Shown here: positions 1-8,811 of the stretch, piece by piece
Layout: each line of letters opens with the position of its first letter
Position numbering within the stretch: position 1 is the first letter of the stretch
Source: Liberiplasma sp046541015
GTDB taxonomy: Bacteria; Bacillota_I; Bacilli_A; Izemoplasmatales; Izemoplasmataceae
DNA: 64,000 nt
NCBI GenBank assembly: GCA_046541015.1
Contig: JBKHEA010000002.1
Location: 1-64,000 of the forward strand
Direction of reading: 5' to 3'
The notes under the pieces: generated by a model
What the model saw: the letters and a program-made list of their open reading frames with translations, nothing else
Database searches by the model: none
Told to the model about the DNA's origin: nothing
Made by a program: the position numbers and the translations under genes

Positions 1-1
1 A

Positions 2-751
2 ACATTATCTGCGGCGGGTTCAGAATCTAATGGGAATACTGTGATTACCAATGAAGATACCAAAGAAAAACGCGCTGTCAGTTATCCGTTTATTTATCCT
101 GTATTTTCTATTATTGATCCAAGTTATACCATGCATGTCGATAAACACTTTGTAGTTGCAGGTGGAATTGATGTCATCATGCATGTCTTTGAACAATATT
201 TTTCAAACACTTTACGTACAGAAACTAGTGACTATATGAGCTTTGGGATTATCAAAAGTGTCATTGAAAATGTTAACCGCTATTTAGAAGGTGAAGATTC
301 TTATGACACACGTGCTAACCTTAGCTGGGCTGCGACGATTGGTTTAAACTGGATTTTAGGCCAAGGGAAAGTGGGAGACTGGGCAACGCACCGTTTAAGT
401 TATCCAATCACTCAGTTTTACCGTATTACGCATGGTTATGCCTTAACAACCATTTATCCCGCTTGGTTACGCCTTGCCTTAAAAGAAAATCCTGAAACTA
501 TGGAAAGAAGATTAACCTTTTTAGGCAAAGAAGTCTTCAATAAAAAAACAGCTGAAGATACCATCTTAGCGATTAAAGATTTATTTGATTCATGGGATGC
601 CCCAACAAGCTTCAAAGATGGCCAAGTCTATTTAGATGGCGACGCCGTTAGAGAACTTGCCAAAAACGCAACCGCTTTAGGTAGTGTTGGAACGATTGTT
701 GAAATTGATTATAAAAAAGCGATTGAACTCTTTGAAGATGCAAAGGAATAG
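2..751 (+). CDS. Iron-containing alcohol dehydrogenase, YqhD/butanol dehydrogenase type (5'-truncated)
   Basis: This is the C-terminal part (about 249 residues) of a group III iron alcohol dehydrogenase, which reduces aldehydes to alcohols with NAD(P)H in the cytosol during fermentation. The frame is open to the window edge; the first codons read TLSAAGSESNGNTVITNE, matching the YqhD/BDH signature that follows the Rossmann half. Candidate metal ligands are visible: D and H in GGIDVIMHVFEQY, H in ATHRL and H in ITHGYAL. The N-terminal cofactor domain lies outside the window, so NADH versus NADPH preference cannot be judged. The gene ends in a hairpin terminator. The substrate could be butyraldehyde, acetaldehyde or another short aldehyde. 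Confidence 0.9.
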   Translation, partial: TLSAAGSESNGNTVITNEDTKEKRAVSYPFIYPVFSIIDPSYTMHVDKHFVVAGGIDVIMHVFEQYFSNTLRTETSDYMSFGIIKSVIENVNRYLEGEDSYDTRANLSWAATIGLNWILGQGKVGDWATHRLSYPITQFYRITHGYALTTIYPAWLRLALKENPETMERRLTFLGKEVFNKKTAEDTILAIKDLFDSWDAPTSFKDGQVYLDGDAVRELAKNATALGSVGTIVEIDYKKAIELFEDAKE

Positions 752-772
752 CAGATGCTATTCCTTTTTTTT
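745..772 (+). terminator. Rho-independent terminator of the alcohol dehydrogenase gene
   Basis: The stem GGAATAGC / GCTATTCC (745-752 and 757-764) has an AGAT loop and is followed by eight T. It overlaps the stop codon of the upstream gene. Read on the other strand it encodes the last residues (KKKE-stop) of the convergent helicase. Confidence 0.85.
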
Positions 773-3094
773 CCAAAATTCATTTAAAAAATCACTTAAA
801 AAGTCTTCTTCATATAAATAGTTTGGATGAACCCAGTGACTTGGAAACAACGCTTGATATTTAAGGCTCTTATAACGATTATCAAGTAAAACGGCAACCC
901 CATAATCAGTATCTGTCCTAATCACCCTACCAACAGCCTGAATGACTTTATTCATACCAGGAAACGTATACGCATAATCAAACCCATTAAAGCCTAATCC
1001 ATTAAAATATTCTTTTAGGAGTTCATTATATTTATTGTATTGCGGTAAAGCCACCCCAACAACTAAAACCCCATGTAACATATCACCAACATAATCGATG
1101 CCTTCACTAAAAGAACCGCCTAAAACACTAAATAAGATCTTAGGGACATCGCTTTTTTCTTTAAAGGTTTTTAAAAATTCTGTACGCTCAAAAAGCGTCA
1201 TGTCTTTACTTTGAATCATCACTTCATAGTGGCTTGTGTCAAACTGATCTAAGATCATCTGCATATAAGCGTAACTTGGGAAAAAGGCAATATAGTTCCC
1301 ATTTTTACTTTCAAGCATGGCATAAATGGTATCAATAATTCTTGGGACACTAAGCGTACGGTCTTTAAACTTTGTGCTTGTAGAAATATCGATAAATAAC
1401 CCAAGATGTTTTGGGTCAAAAGGACTTGGGACTTCAAACTTAAGCCCTTCACCTTTTGAAAGTAAATACGCATAATAATCTACAGGATTTAACGTGGCAC
1501 TAAAGAAGATGGTGCCATGGGTACTTTCATCTAAAATCGTTTTTAGTTCACTTGATGCATCAAAACAATCAATCGTAAATAATGTTACCTCATCACTAGC
1601 TTTAATCGTAAAGCGATAACTTTTAGAAAAATATTCGCTAATACGCGCAAACTGCATTAAATCAAAATACATCGTGCGAATCGCTTTTCTTAAAGGATGT
1701 TTTTTATGTTCTGTTAAAAATTCATCACAACTCATTAACGCTTTTTGAATCGCTTCAAGTAAATTAACTGGTAAATGTTCACTCACATAAAGTTTGATCT
1801 TTAAGGCATCACTTTCTTTTAAAAGGGATTCCATTACTAAAATTAACTGGTTAATTCTTAAAGTTAAAGGGTTTTTAAAGTCTTTGATGAGAGATGCAAA
1901 TTCAATTAACGCTTGATAACTTAGTTCACTAGAATACATACTTCTAGAGCGATCAACTAAATTATGGGCTTCATCAATTAAGAGTTTTGGTTTATAGTAA
2001 TGATCTTCAAAAAAACGAATGAGCTTAATTCTTGGATCAAATACATAGTTATAATCACATATGATTAAATCGCTATAATTAGAAATTTCAAGCGCAAATT
2101 CATGGGGGCATATTTTATGATATTCTCCATAGCTTTTAATTAACGTAGCATCATAAACATCATCATGGACGAAGATATCTTTTAAAGCATCATTTAATCG
2201 GTTATAAAAGCCTTTTGCGTAAGGACAAATTTCTGGGTCACAATCAACTTCATCCATTAAACACATGTTTTCTTTAGAGTTTAAGGTAATGGCTTTTATC
2301 TTTAAACCATGACTTTTTAAACGTTCAGTGGTTTCAACTGCGATCGTTTTCCCTTGATTTTTAGCGGTTAAGTAAAAAAGTTTCTCACTTTCTTGACTTA
2401 AAGTTTTTAGTCCTGAAAAAATCGCCGCAATCGTTTTTCCTATGCCAGTTGGCGCGGTTGCATATAAGATATCTTTTTTAATTAAGGTTTGATAGACTGC
2501 GCCCATAAACGGGTACTGGCCTTCTCGGTAATCTATAAATGGAAACGTTAAGCCTTCAATACTCTTGCGTTTTTCAAACTGGTGGTTTTCATAAATTTTA
2601 TGCCAGTCTAAATAAGCTTTTAAAGTATCTAAAAACGCTTTTTTTAAGTGGTCTAAGCGGTAACGCTTCGTAAAGCGTTTGAGTTCATTTGATTCTGTAT
2701 GAATATAAGTTAAATACACTGTGATACTTTTTAAATCATGGGTAATCAGATAAATATAAGCATAAAGTTTTGCTTGCATTAAATGGGCAGGAAACGTATC
2801 TTCTTTAATCAAATCAAGGCTCGTTGAAATAGACTTTATTTCTTCTAAAATTAAAGTCTCACGGTTTAAGATACCATCGATTCGCCCACTTAAATTAAAG
2901 GTATAATCAAAGTGTGTACCAACATAATTGACACTCACTTCTTTTAAATCTTGAGCGAGATAGGTTGCTTGATGGGCTTGGTGAATTTTTGTGCCAAGCA
3001 AGGCACGTTTTTTCGTGCTTGCTTCACTTGATAAATCACCACTAGCATAGATGAAACTTACAAGATCTTTAACACTTTTATTAATCGTTTCCAT
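758..3094 (-). CDS. Cas4/RecB-like nuclease fused to XPD/DinG-family Fe-S helicase
   Basis: A 778-residue protein combining two DNA-processing modules. Residues about 65-115 carry a PD-(D/E)XK signature (GRIDG, LEEIK, then QAKLYAYIY). From about 210 on there is a superfamily 2 helicase: Walker A ATAPTGIGKT, Walker B box DEAH near 374, and motif VI QAVGRVIR near 720. Four cysteines between about 276 and 327 (in NMCLM, VDCDP, EICPY, KICPH) fit the XPD/DinG 4Fe-4S domain. Family knowledge suggests 5'-3' unwinding coupled to nuclease action in repair; the true substrate is unknown. The start is fixed by a GGAGG site just upstream on the minus strand. The gene stands alone, convergent with the alcohol dehydrogenase gene and divergent from fbp. 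Confidence 0.85.
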   Translation of the reverse strand: METINKSVKDLVSFIYASGDLSSEASTKKRALLGTKIHQAHQATYLAQDLKEVSVNYVGTHFDYTFNLSGRIDGILNRETLILEEIKSISTSLDLIKEDTFPAHLMQAKLYAYIYLITHDLKSITVYLTYIHTESNELKRFTKRYRLDHLKKAFLDTLKAYLDWHKIYENHQFEKRKSIEGLTFPFIDYREGQYPFMGAVYQTLIKKDILYATAPTGIGKTIAAIFSGLKTLSQESEKLFYLTAKNQGKTIAVETTERLKSHGLKIKAITLNSKENMCLMDEVDCDPEICPYAKGFYNRLNDALKDIFVHDDVYDATLIKSYGEYHKICPHEFALEISNYSDLIICDYNYVFDPRIKLIRFFEDHYYKPKLLIDEAHNLVDRSRSMYSSELSYQALIEFASLIKDFKNPLTLRINQLILVMESLLKESDALKIKLYVSEHLPVNLLEAIQKALMSCDEFLTEHKKHPLRKAIRTMYFDLMQFARISEYFSKSYRFTIKASDEVTLFTIDCFDASSELKTILDESTHGTIFFSATLNPVDYYAYLLSKGEGLKFEVPSPFDPKHLGLFIDISTSTKFKDRTLSVPRIIDTIYAMLESKNGNYIAFFPSYAYMQMILDQFDTSHYEVMIQSKDMTLFERTEFLKTFKEKSDVPKILFSVLGGSFSEGIDYVGDMLHGVLVVGVALPQYNKYNELLKEYFNGLGFNGFDYAYTFPGMNKVIQAVGRVIRTDTDYGVAVLLDNRYKSLKYQALFPSHWVHPNYLYEEDFLSDFLNEFWKKKE

Positions 3095-3142
3095 AATTAG
3101 CCTCCGGATTTATTTTATCACAATCGACACCACTTTGATAGA

Positions 3143-3171
3143 TTGTTTAATGCAATCAGTTATGGTAAACT
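3143..3171 (+). promoter_or_regulatory. Promoter of fbp
   Basis: A -35 box TTGTTT (3143-3148) and a 17-base spacer precede TAAACT (3166-3171), which has an upstream TGG giving an extended -10. The fbp ribosome site TAAGGAGGG follows 22 bases downstream. Confidence 0.6.
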
Positions 3172-3202
3172 ATCTTTAAGTGAACGTTTATAAGGAGGGA
3201 CT

Positions 3203-5161
3203 ATGGATTACCAATTAAAATACTTAGAACTCTTAAGCAAAGAGTTCCCAACCGTACAAAGTGCTGCAAGTGAATACATTAATTTAAATGCTATCTTAAA
3301 TTTACCCAAAGGGACAGAACATTTTATCACCGATATTCACGGTGAATATGATGCCTTTAATCACTTTTTAAAAAATGCAAGTGGCGTGATTAAAGAAAAA
3401 ATTGATTTACTCTTTAAAGATTTATCAAGCGAAGAGAGAAACCGCTTAGCTTTTTTTATTTACTACCCAACCGATATGTTAAATAAATATCAAATGAAAT
3501 TATCTAAAGTTAAATTTAAAGCGTTAATAGAAGAAGTTTTATATTACATGGTTGAATTATCTAAACATTTAGCAACGAAATATACGAAAAGTAAAGTAAG
3601 AAAAAGTCTACCAGAAGAATTTTCTTATATTATTCAAGAACTCATCTATGAATCCAGTAACCATGAAGATAAAGAACGCTACTATAAAGCCATTATAGAA
3701 GCAATTTTTGATACAAAAAGAGAAAGTAAATTTGTGCTTCAAATCTCTAAATTTATTCGCTCACTAGCGATTGATCGTTTACATATTGTTGGCGATATTT
3801 TTGACCGCGGACCAAAGCCTCATTTAGTCATGGAAAAACTTTTAAAACGTAAACATGTCGATATTCAGTGGGGCAACCATGATATTATTTGGATGGGGGC
3901 TGCAAGTGGGTCAAAGGTATGTGTTGCAAATGTTATTAGAATTGCGGCACGCTATAACAATTTAGACTGTTTAGAAGACGGGTATGGCATCAATTTATTA
4001 CCCCTTGCCCGCTTTGCCTCTAAAGTCTATAAAGATGACCCATGTACTGCGTTTATTCCTAAAGGGGCGCTTGTTAAAACCCATGATGAAGATGACCGTT
4101 TATTTGTCGCAAAAATGCATAAAGCCATCACCATCATTCAGTTTAAACTTGAACGTGATATCATCTTAAGAAACCCTAGTTTTAACTTACAAGACCGCTT
4201 AATTTTAGATAAAATAAATCCAGGTGAAAAAACCGTTACGATTAACGGAAAAACGTATGCGTTAAAAGATGCCTTTTTCCCAACCGTTAATTTTAATGAT
4301 GACCCGTATAAATTAACGCATGAAGAAAAAGAAATCATTAATCATTTAACCCATTTATTTAAACATAATGAAATGTTACAAGAACATATTAAATATTTAT
4401 TCCAACACGGTTCGATGATGCTTAAATATAATAATAATCTTCTCTTTCATGCAGCAATTCCCTTAAATCCGGATGGAACTTTTATGAGTCAAAAAATTGA
4501 TCATGAACAAGTGAGCGGTAAAGCATTATTTGATGCCTATGAACGTAAAATTCGTCACGCTTTTTTAAACCGTTATCAAAAAGATTTTGATGACCGAGAT
4601 TATTTTATGATGCTTTGGCAAGGCGCAAGTAGTCCTTTATTCGCAAAAAGCGCGATGAAGACTTTTGAACGCTATTTTATAGAAGATAAGGCTGCGCATA
4701 AAGAAACGATGAATCCATACTTTAACTTAAGAGAAAATGAAGCCGTCATTCAAGCCATTTATAAAGAATTTGATTTACATAAAAAATACTCAAAAATTAT
4801 CAATGGGCATTTACCCCTTGATATTACCAAAGGGCATCACGTTGTATTAGCTAAAAATCGTATTTATAATATCGATGGTGGCATGAGTAAACAGTATGTA
4901 AATAGTACCGATATTGGCGGGTATACCTTAATTAGTGACTCCCATGCTTATTTCTTAGTCAGTCACGAACGTTTTGCCTCATATAATGCTTTAATTCAAG
5001 AAGAAAAAGATATCGTTAGTGTCACAAGACATGAAGACTTAAATACAAGAAGAACTTATATTTATGATACCGATACTGGAAAGAAATTAAAAGCCCGCAT
5101 GAACGACTTAAAATTACTCATTGAATCATACCGTGCCGGTACCATCAAAGAAAAAGCATAA
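3203..5161 (+). CDS. fbp: Fructose-1,6-bisphosphatase, class III
   Basis: A 652-residue cytosolic enzyme that hydrolyses fructose-1,6-bisphosphate to fructose-6-phosphate in gluconeogenesis. It is the large Bacillota-type class III enzyme, close to the roughly 670 residues of the B. subtilis protein, and not the class I/II sugar phosphatase fold. Metallophosphatase motifs are visible: TDIHGEYDAF near 44, GDIFDRGPKP near 197 and WGNHDIIWMG near 222. The following stretch ARYNNLDCLEDGYGINLLPL is characteristic of the class. It has its own promoter and terminator, so it is probably monocistronic. Its presence implies that hexose phosphates can be made from smaller carbon compounds. Confidence 0.95.
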   Translation: MDYQLKYLELLSKEFPTVQSAASEYINLNAILNLPKGTEHFITDIHGEYDAFNHFLKNASGVIKEKIDLLFKDLSSEERNRLAFFIYYPTDMLNKYQMKLSKVKFKALIEEVLYYMVELSKHLATKYTKSKVRKSLPEEFSYIIQELIYESSNHEDKERYYKAIIEAIFDTKRESKFVLQISKFIRSLAIDRLHIVGDIFDRGPKPHLVMEKLLKRKHVDIQWGNHDIIWMGAASGSKVCVANVIRIAARYNNLDCLEDGYGINLLPLARFASKVYKDDPCTAFIPKGALVKTHDEDDRLFVAKMHKAITIIQFKLERDIILRNPSFNLQDRLILDKINPGEKTVTINGKTYALKDAFFPTVNFNDDPYKLTHEEKEIINHLTHLFKHNEMLQEHIKYLFQHGSMMLKYNNNLLFHAAIPLNPDGTFMSQKIDHEQVSGKALFDAYERKIRHAFLNRYQKDFDDRDYFMMLWQGASSPLFAKSAMKTFERYFIEDKAAHKETMNPYFNLRENEAVIQAIYKEFDLHKKYSKIINGHLPLDITKGHHVVLAKNRIYNIDGGMSKQYVNSTDIGGYTLISDSHAYFLVSHERFASYNALIQEEKDIVSVTRHEDLNTRRTYIYDTDTGKKLKARMNDLKLLIESYRAGTIKEKA

Positions 5162-5185
5162 ACCGCATGATTTTGCGGTTTTTTT
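5161..5185 (+). terminator. Terminator of fbp
   Basis: The stem AACCGCA / TGCGGTT (5161-5167 and 5174-5180) is followed by a T run directly after the fbp stop codon. Confidence 0.85.
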
Positions 5186-5257
5186 CTTTGATTTAAGACT
5201 TATTTACAAAAAGTATAAAAAAGTGCATCTTAAGTGAAAAAAACTCCTCTTTACGGT

Positions 5258-5270
5258 ACACTAATAGTGT
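5258..5270. promoter_or_regulatory. Perfect 13-base palindrome upstream of the PDH operon
   Basis: ACACTAATAGTGT is a perfect inverted repeat (6+1+6) in the 150-base gap before pdhA, about 65 bases from its start codon. It is placed where an operator could control the operon. I cannot assign a regulator. Confidence 0.3.
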
Positions 5271-5335
5271 CAGAATGATGACTTATTTTTTTCATTAAAA
5301 TTATTTATAAAAAATCTAATTAAGGAGGAACACCC

Positions 5336-6424
5336 GTGATATTAGACAAATTTGATCCACTAAAAAAAGAGATGTTCCAAGTCTTAGACAAAGACGGAAA
5401 AGTTGTTAATAAGGATTACGAACCTAAAATCGACAACGATACACTCTTAAATATGTACCGCGTCATGAGCCTTACGCGTATTGCCGATGTTAAAGCATTA
5501 CAATACCAACGCCAAGGACGCATGTTAACTTTTGCGCCTGTACAAGGTCAAGAAGCTGCACAAATTGGCCCAATGGCCGCATGTAAAAAAGAGGACTTTT
5601 TAGTCCCAGCGTTCCGCGAAATGGCAGGGATGCTTTATAAAGGTGTGAGTCTTTACCAAGCGTATTTATATTGGTATGGAAATGAAGAAGGATCACGCTT
5701 TGATGATGGGGTCAATGTGATGCCAGTTAACGTACCAATTGGTTCACAAATTAACCACGCAGCAGGCGTTGCTTATGCTGCAAAACTTCAAAAGAAAGAC
5801 CAAATCTCTGTAACTTATATTGGTGATGGTGGGACTAGCCATGGTGAGTTCCATGAAGGCATGAACTTTGCCTCAGTATATAACGCACCAATGATTGCGA
5901 TTATTCAAAATAATCAATACGCAATTTCAACCCCACGCGCAAAACAAACAAAATCAGAAACTTTAGCGCAAAAAGCCGTTGCTTATGGTATTCCAGGTAT
6001 CCAAGTTGATGGAAACGATGTTTTAGCGATGTATGCTGTTGTTAAAGAAGCACGCGAGCGCGCTGTTAAAGGTGAAGGACCAACATTAATTGAAGCCTTT
6101 ACTTACCGTTTAGGGCCACATACAACCAGTGATGACCCTACGATTTATAGAAAAGATAGTGAAGTTGAAGAATGGAAATTAAAAGATCCACTCATCCGCT
6201 TTAGAAAATATTTAAGCAATAAAAAATTATGGAATCAAGAAAAAGAAGATGCACTCGTTAAAGAGTTAACTGAATTTGTAGGAGAAACCTTCAAAAAAGT
6301 TGAACAAAGTGGTCTTGCAAGTCTTGATGAAGTCTTTGATTATACTTATGGTGAATTAACCAAAGAATTAAAAGAACAAAAAGCTGATTACTTAGCATAC
6401 TTAAAAGAAAGTGAGGGAAAATAA
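5336..6424 (+). CDS. pdhA: Pyruvate dehydrogenase E1 component, alpha subunit
   Basis: A 362-residue thiamine diphosphate-dependent subunit. With PdhB it decarboxylates pyruvate and passes the acetyl group to the lipoyl arm of E2. The ThDP/Mg motif is clear at about 161-198 (YIGDGGTSHGEFHEG, then IIQNNQYAIS). Length and the GSQINHAAGVAYAAK and GPHTTSDDPT stretches are typical of E1-alpha. The start is GTG, chosen because AAGGAGGAACACCC precedes it and the N-terminus aligns with the family. It is the first gene of a four-gene operon, with pdhB starting one base after its stop. Confidence 0.96.
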   Translation: MILDKFDPLKKEMFQVLDKDGKVVNKDYEPKIDNDTLLNMYRVMSLTRIADVKALQYQRQGRMLTFAPVQGQEAAQIGPMAACKKEDFLVPAFREMAGMLYKGVSLYQAYLYWYGNEEGSRFDDGVNVMPVNVPIGSQINHAAGVAYAAKLQKKDQISVTYIGDGGTSHGEFHEGMNFASVYNAPMIAIIQNNQYAISTPRAKQTKSETLAQKAVAYGIPGIQVDGNDVLAMYAVVKEARERAVKGEGPTLIEAFTYRLGPHTTSDDPTIYRKDSEVEEWKLKDPLIRFRKYLSNKKLWNQEKEDALVKELTEFVGETFKKVEQSGLASLDEVFDYTYGELTKELKEQKADYLAYLKESEGK

Positions 6425-6425
6425 C

Positions 6426-7412
6426 ATGGCACAATTAACGGTTTTACAAGCCATCAACAAAACCCTTGAACAACAAATGGAAAAAGACGATAAAATCGTC
6501 GTATTCGGTGAAGATGCCGGATTTGAAGGTGGCGTTTTCCGTGTTACAGCTGGCCTTCAAAAGAAATTTGGAGAAGAAAGAGTCTTTGATACTCCAATCG
6601 CAGAAGCTGCGATTTTAGGAAGTGCCGTTGGGATGGCAGCTAATGGTTTAAAACCAGTTGCTGAAATTCAGTTTTCTGGATTTATGTTCCCAGGCTATAA
6701 CCAAATTGTTACGCACATGGCACGTATGCGTAACCGCTCACGTGGCAAGTTTAACTTACCAATTGTTGTAAGAATGCCATATGGTGGTGGCGTTAGAGCG
6801 CTAGAACATCATAGTGAATCCCTTGAAACATTATTTGCCCATATTCCAGGATTAAAACTCGTTATTCCTTCAACACCGTATGATGCAAAAGGGTTACTCA
6901 CTGCAGCGCTTAAAGACCCAGATCCAGTCATTTATATGGAACCTAAAAAAATCTATCGTGCTTTTAAACAAGAAGTGCCTGAAGAAGAATATACTGTAGA
7001 AATTGGTAAAGCTAAGGTCGTTAAAAAAGGTGAAGCCTTAACGGTTGTTGCTTGGGGCGCTTTAGTTAGAGAAGTCCAACAAGCTTTAAAACTTCTTGAA
7101 GAAGAAGGTAATCCTGTGGATGTTGAACTCATCGACTTAAGAACGATTGCACCAATGGATACCGATACCATTATTGAATCGGTTAAAAAAACCGGTCGTA
7201 TCTTAGTGGTTCATGAAGCAGTTAAAACATTAGGTATTGGTGCTGAGATTATTTCTCGTGTAAACGAAAAAGCATTCTTCTATTTAGAAGCCCAACCAAC
7301 CCGTCTAACAGGATTTGACATTACCGTTCCACTTCCAAAAGGGGAACATCACTTCATGTTAGATCCAAAACGTATTGCTTTTGAAATTAAAAAACTCGCA
7401 TCATTCAAATAA
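6426..7412 (+). CDS. pdhB: Pyruvate dehydrogenase E1 component, beta subunit
   Basis: A 328-residue transketolase-like subunit that completes the E1 heterotetramer with PdhA. Family stretches are visible: FGEDAGFEGGVFRVT near 27, DTPIAEAAILGSAVGMA, RMPYGGGVRALEHHSES and the C-terminal GFDITVPLP. I chose the ATG at 6426 over an in-frame GTG at 6411: the protein then begins MAQLTVLQA as in homologues, and GAGGGA lies at the right distance. It follows pdhA by one base, so translation is likely coupled. Confidence 0.96.
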   Translation: MAQLTVLQAINKTLEQQMEKDDKIVVFGEDAGFEGGVFRVTAGLQKKFGEERVFDTPIAEAAILGSAVGMAANGLKPVAEIQFSGFMFPGYNQIVTHMARMRNRSRGKFNLPIVVRMPYGGGVRALEHHSESLETLFAHIPGLKLVIPSTPYDAKGLLTAALKDPDPVIYMEPKKIYRAFKQEVPEEEYTVEIGKAKVVKKGEALTVVAWGALVREVQQALKLLEEEGNPVDVELIDLRTIAPMDTDTIIESVKKTGRILVVHEAVKTLGIGAEIISRVNEKAFFYLEAQPTRLTGFDITVPLPKGEHHFMLDPKRIAFEIKKLASFK

Positions 7413-7422
7413 GGAGGTCATC

Positions 7423-8802
7423 ATGTACGATTTTAAATTCGCAGATATTGGTGAAGGCATTCATGAGGGACAAATCCTTAAATGGATGTTTTCAGTCGGT
7501 GATAAAGTAGAAGAAGGGGATACCCTTTGTGTCATCGAAACCGATAAAGTTAACGCAGAAATTCCCGCTCCAGTATCAGGAGTGTTAAAAAAACTTGGTG
7601 CTGAAGTAGGCGAAACCATTCACGTAGGTGAAACCCTTGTCTTAATTGACGATGGTAGTGGTGGTGAAGCACCTGAAGAAGCGGAAAAAGAAGAGAAAAA
7701 AGAAGAACCTAAAAAAGAAGACACTAAAAAAGCTGAAGGGTCATCTAAGACTGAAGAATCATCTAAAACTGAAGCGGTTAGTGAAGGCGACGATAACGCA
7801 AGTGTCGTTGGTGCCCTTGTTGTAAGTGACGATGTCTTAGAAGCAAGTGATGAACACGTTAGTAAAGAAACTAGCACCACCTCAACTAAACGTGCACTGG
7901 CAACACCAGTTGCTAGAAAACTAGCTAAAGACCTTGGTATTGATATTAATACGATTGAAGGAACTGGCCCACAAGGACGCGTCATGAAAGAAGATATTCA
8001 AAAAGCGGCTAGCGCTAAAGAAGATGCACCGGCTAAACCATCAACCGATGCAAGCCAAAGTGCGCAAGCTGCGCGTGTTTATCCAATGCCTAAACTTCCA
8101 ACTGAAGGCACAAGAAGAGAAAAAATCTCTAAACTTAGAAAAGCTGTTGTTAATGCAATGGATACATCAAATGCGCTTATTCCAGCTACAACGGTTATGG
8201 ATGAATTTGATGTTACTGAACTTGTTAATTTTAGAAATAAAGAAAAAAACAATGCATCACTTGCTGGGATAAAACTTACTTACTTACCACTTATTATTAA
8301 AGCGGTTGTCTTAACCCTTAAAAAATACCCTATCTTTAACGCAAGTTTTGACCATGAAACAGAAGAAATCGTTTACAAAGATTTTTATAACATTGGTATT
8401 GCGGTTGATACAGAAGATGGACTCATCGTCCCTAATATTAAACACGCAAACCATAAAAGTATCTTAGAACTCGCCAAAGAAATTGATACCCTTGCAACTG
8501 AAGCGCGTGATAGAAAACTACAACTTTCACAACTTCAAAACACAACCTTCTCAATCACCAATTACGGGGCTTTTGGTTCAAAACTAGGAACCCCTGTCAT
8601 TAAACACCCTGAAGTTGCTATTTTAGGTATGGGTGCGATTACGAAAAAACCAGTCGTTATCGATGATGAAATCGTGATTAGAAGTATGTTCCCTGTTTCA
8701 TTAACCATTGATCACCGTGTGATTGATGGTGGCGATGCTGGTCGTTTCTTAGTCCACTTACGTGACTTATTAAGCGATCCGATTAAGTTACTTTTAAGCT
8801 AG
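7423..8802 (+). CDS. pdhC: Dihydrolipoamide acetyltransferase, E2 of PDH
   Basis: A 459-residue core subunit that transfers acetyl from lipoyl to CoA. It has one N-terminal lipoyl domain with the lipoylated lysine K42 in ETDKVNAE. A long Glu/Lys/Ser/Thr-rich linker (about 80-155) follows, then a peripheral subunit-binding domain at about 159-190 (ATPVARKLAKDLGIDI and GRVMKEDI). The catalytic domain ends with the active-site histidine H431 in DHRVIDGGD. The start is the ATG after AAGGAGGTCATC. The linker is more acidic and basic than the usual Ala/Pro-rich one. The lipoyl group could be supplied by the ligase encoded at 10.4-11.4 kb. Confidence 0.96.
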   Translation: MYDFKFADIGEGIHEGQILKWMFSVGDKVEEGDTLCVIETDKVNAEIPAPVSGVLKKLGAEVGETIHVGETLVLIDDGSGGEAPEEAEKEEKKEEPKKEDTKKAEGSSKTEESSKTEAVSEGDDNASVVGALVVSDDVLEASDEHVSKETSTTSTKRALATPVARKLAKDLGIDINTIEGTGPQGRVMKEDIQKAASAKEDAPAKPSTDASQSAQAARVYPMPKLPTEGTRREKISKLRKAVVNAMDTSNALIPATTVMDEFDVTELVNFRNKEKNNASLAGIKLTYLPLIIKAVVLTLKKYPIFNASFDHETEEIVYKDFYNIGIAVDTEDGLIVPNIKHANHKSILELAKEIDTLATEARDRKLQLSQLQNTTFSITNYGAFGSKLGTPVIKHPEVAILGMGAITKKPVVIDDEIVIRSMFPVSLTIDHRVIDGGDAGRFLVHLRDLLSDPIKLLLS

Positions 8803-8811
8803 GAGGAGATT

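Noticed and set aside
7620..7985. Long minus-strand open frame inside pdhC, and similar antisense frames elsewhere (9141-9497, 46653-47309)
   Set aside because: They mirror strongly conserved plus-strand enzymes, have no ribosome site, and their composition (Ser/Thr/Pro-rich) is typical of antisense shadows.
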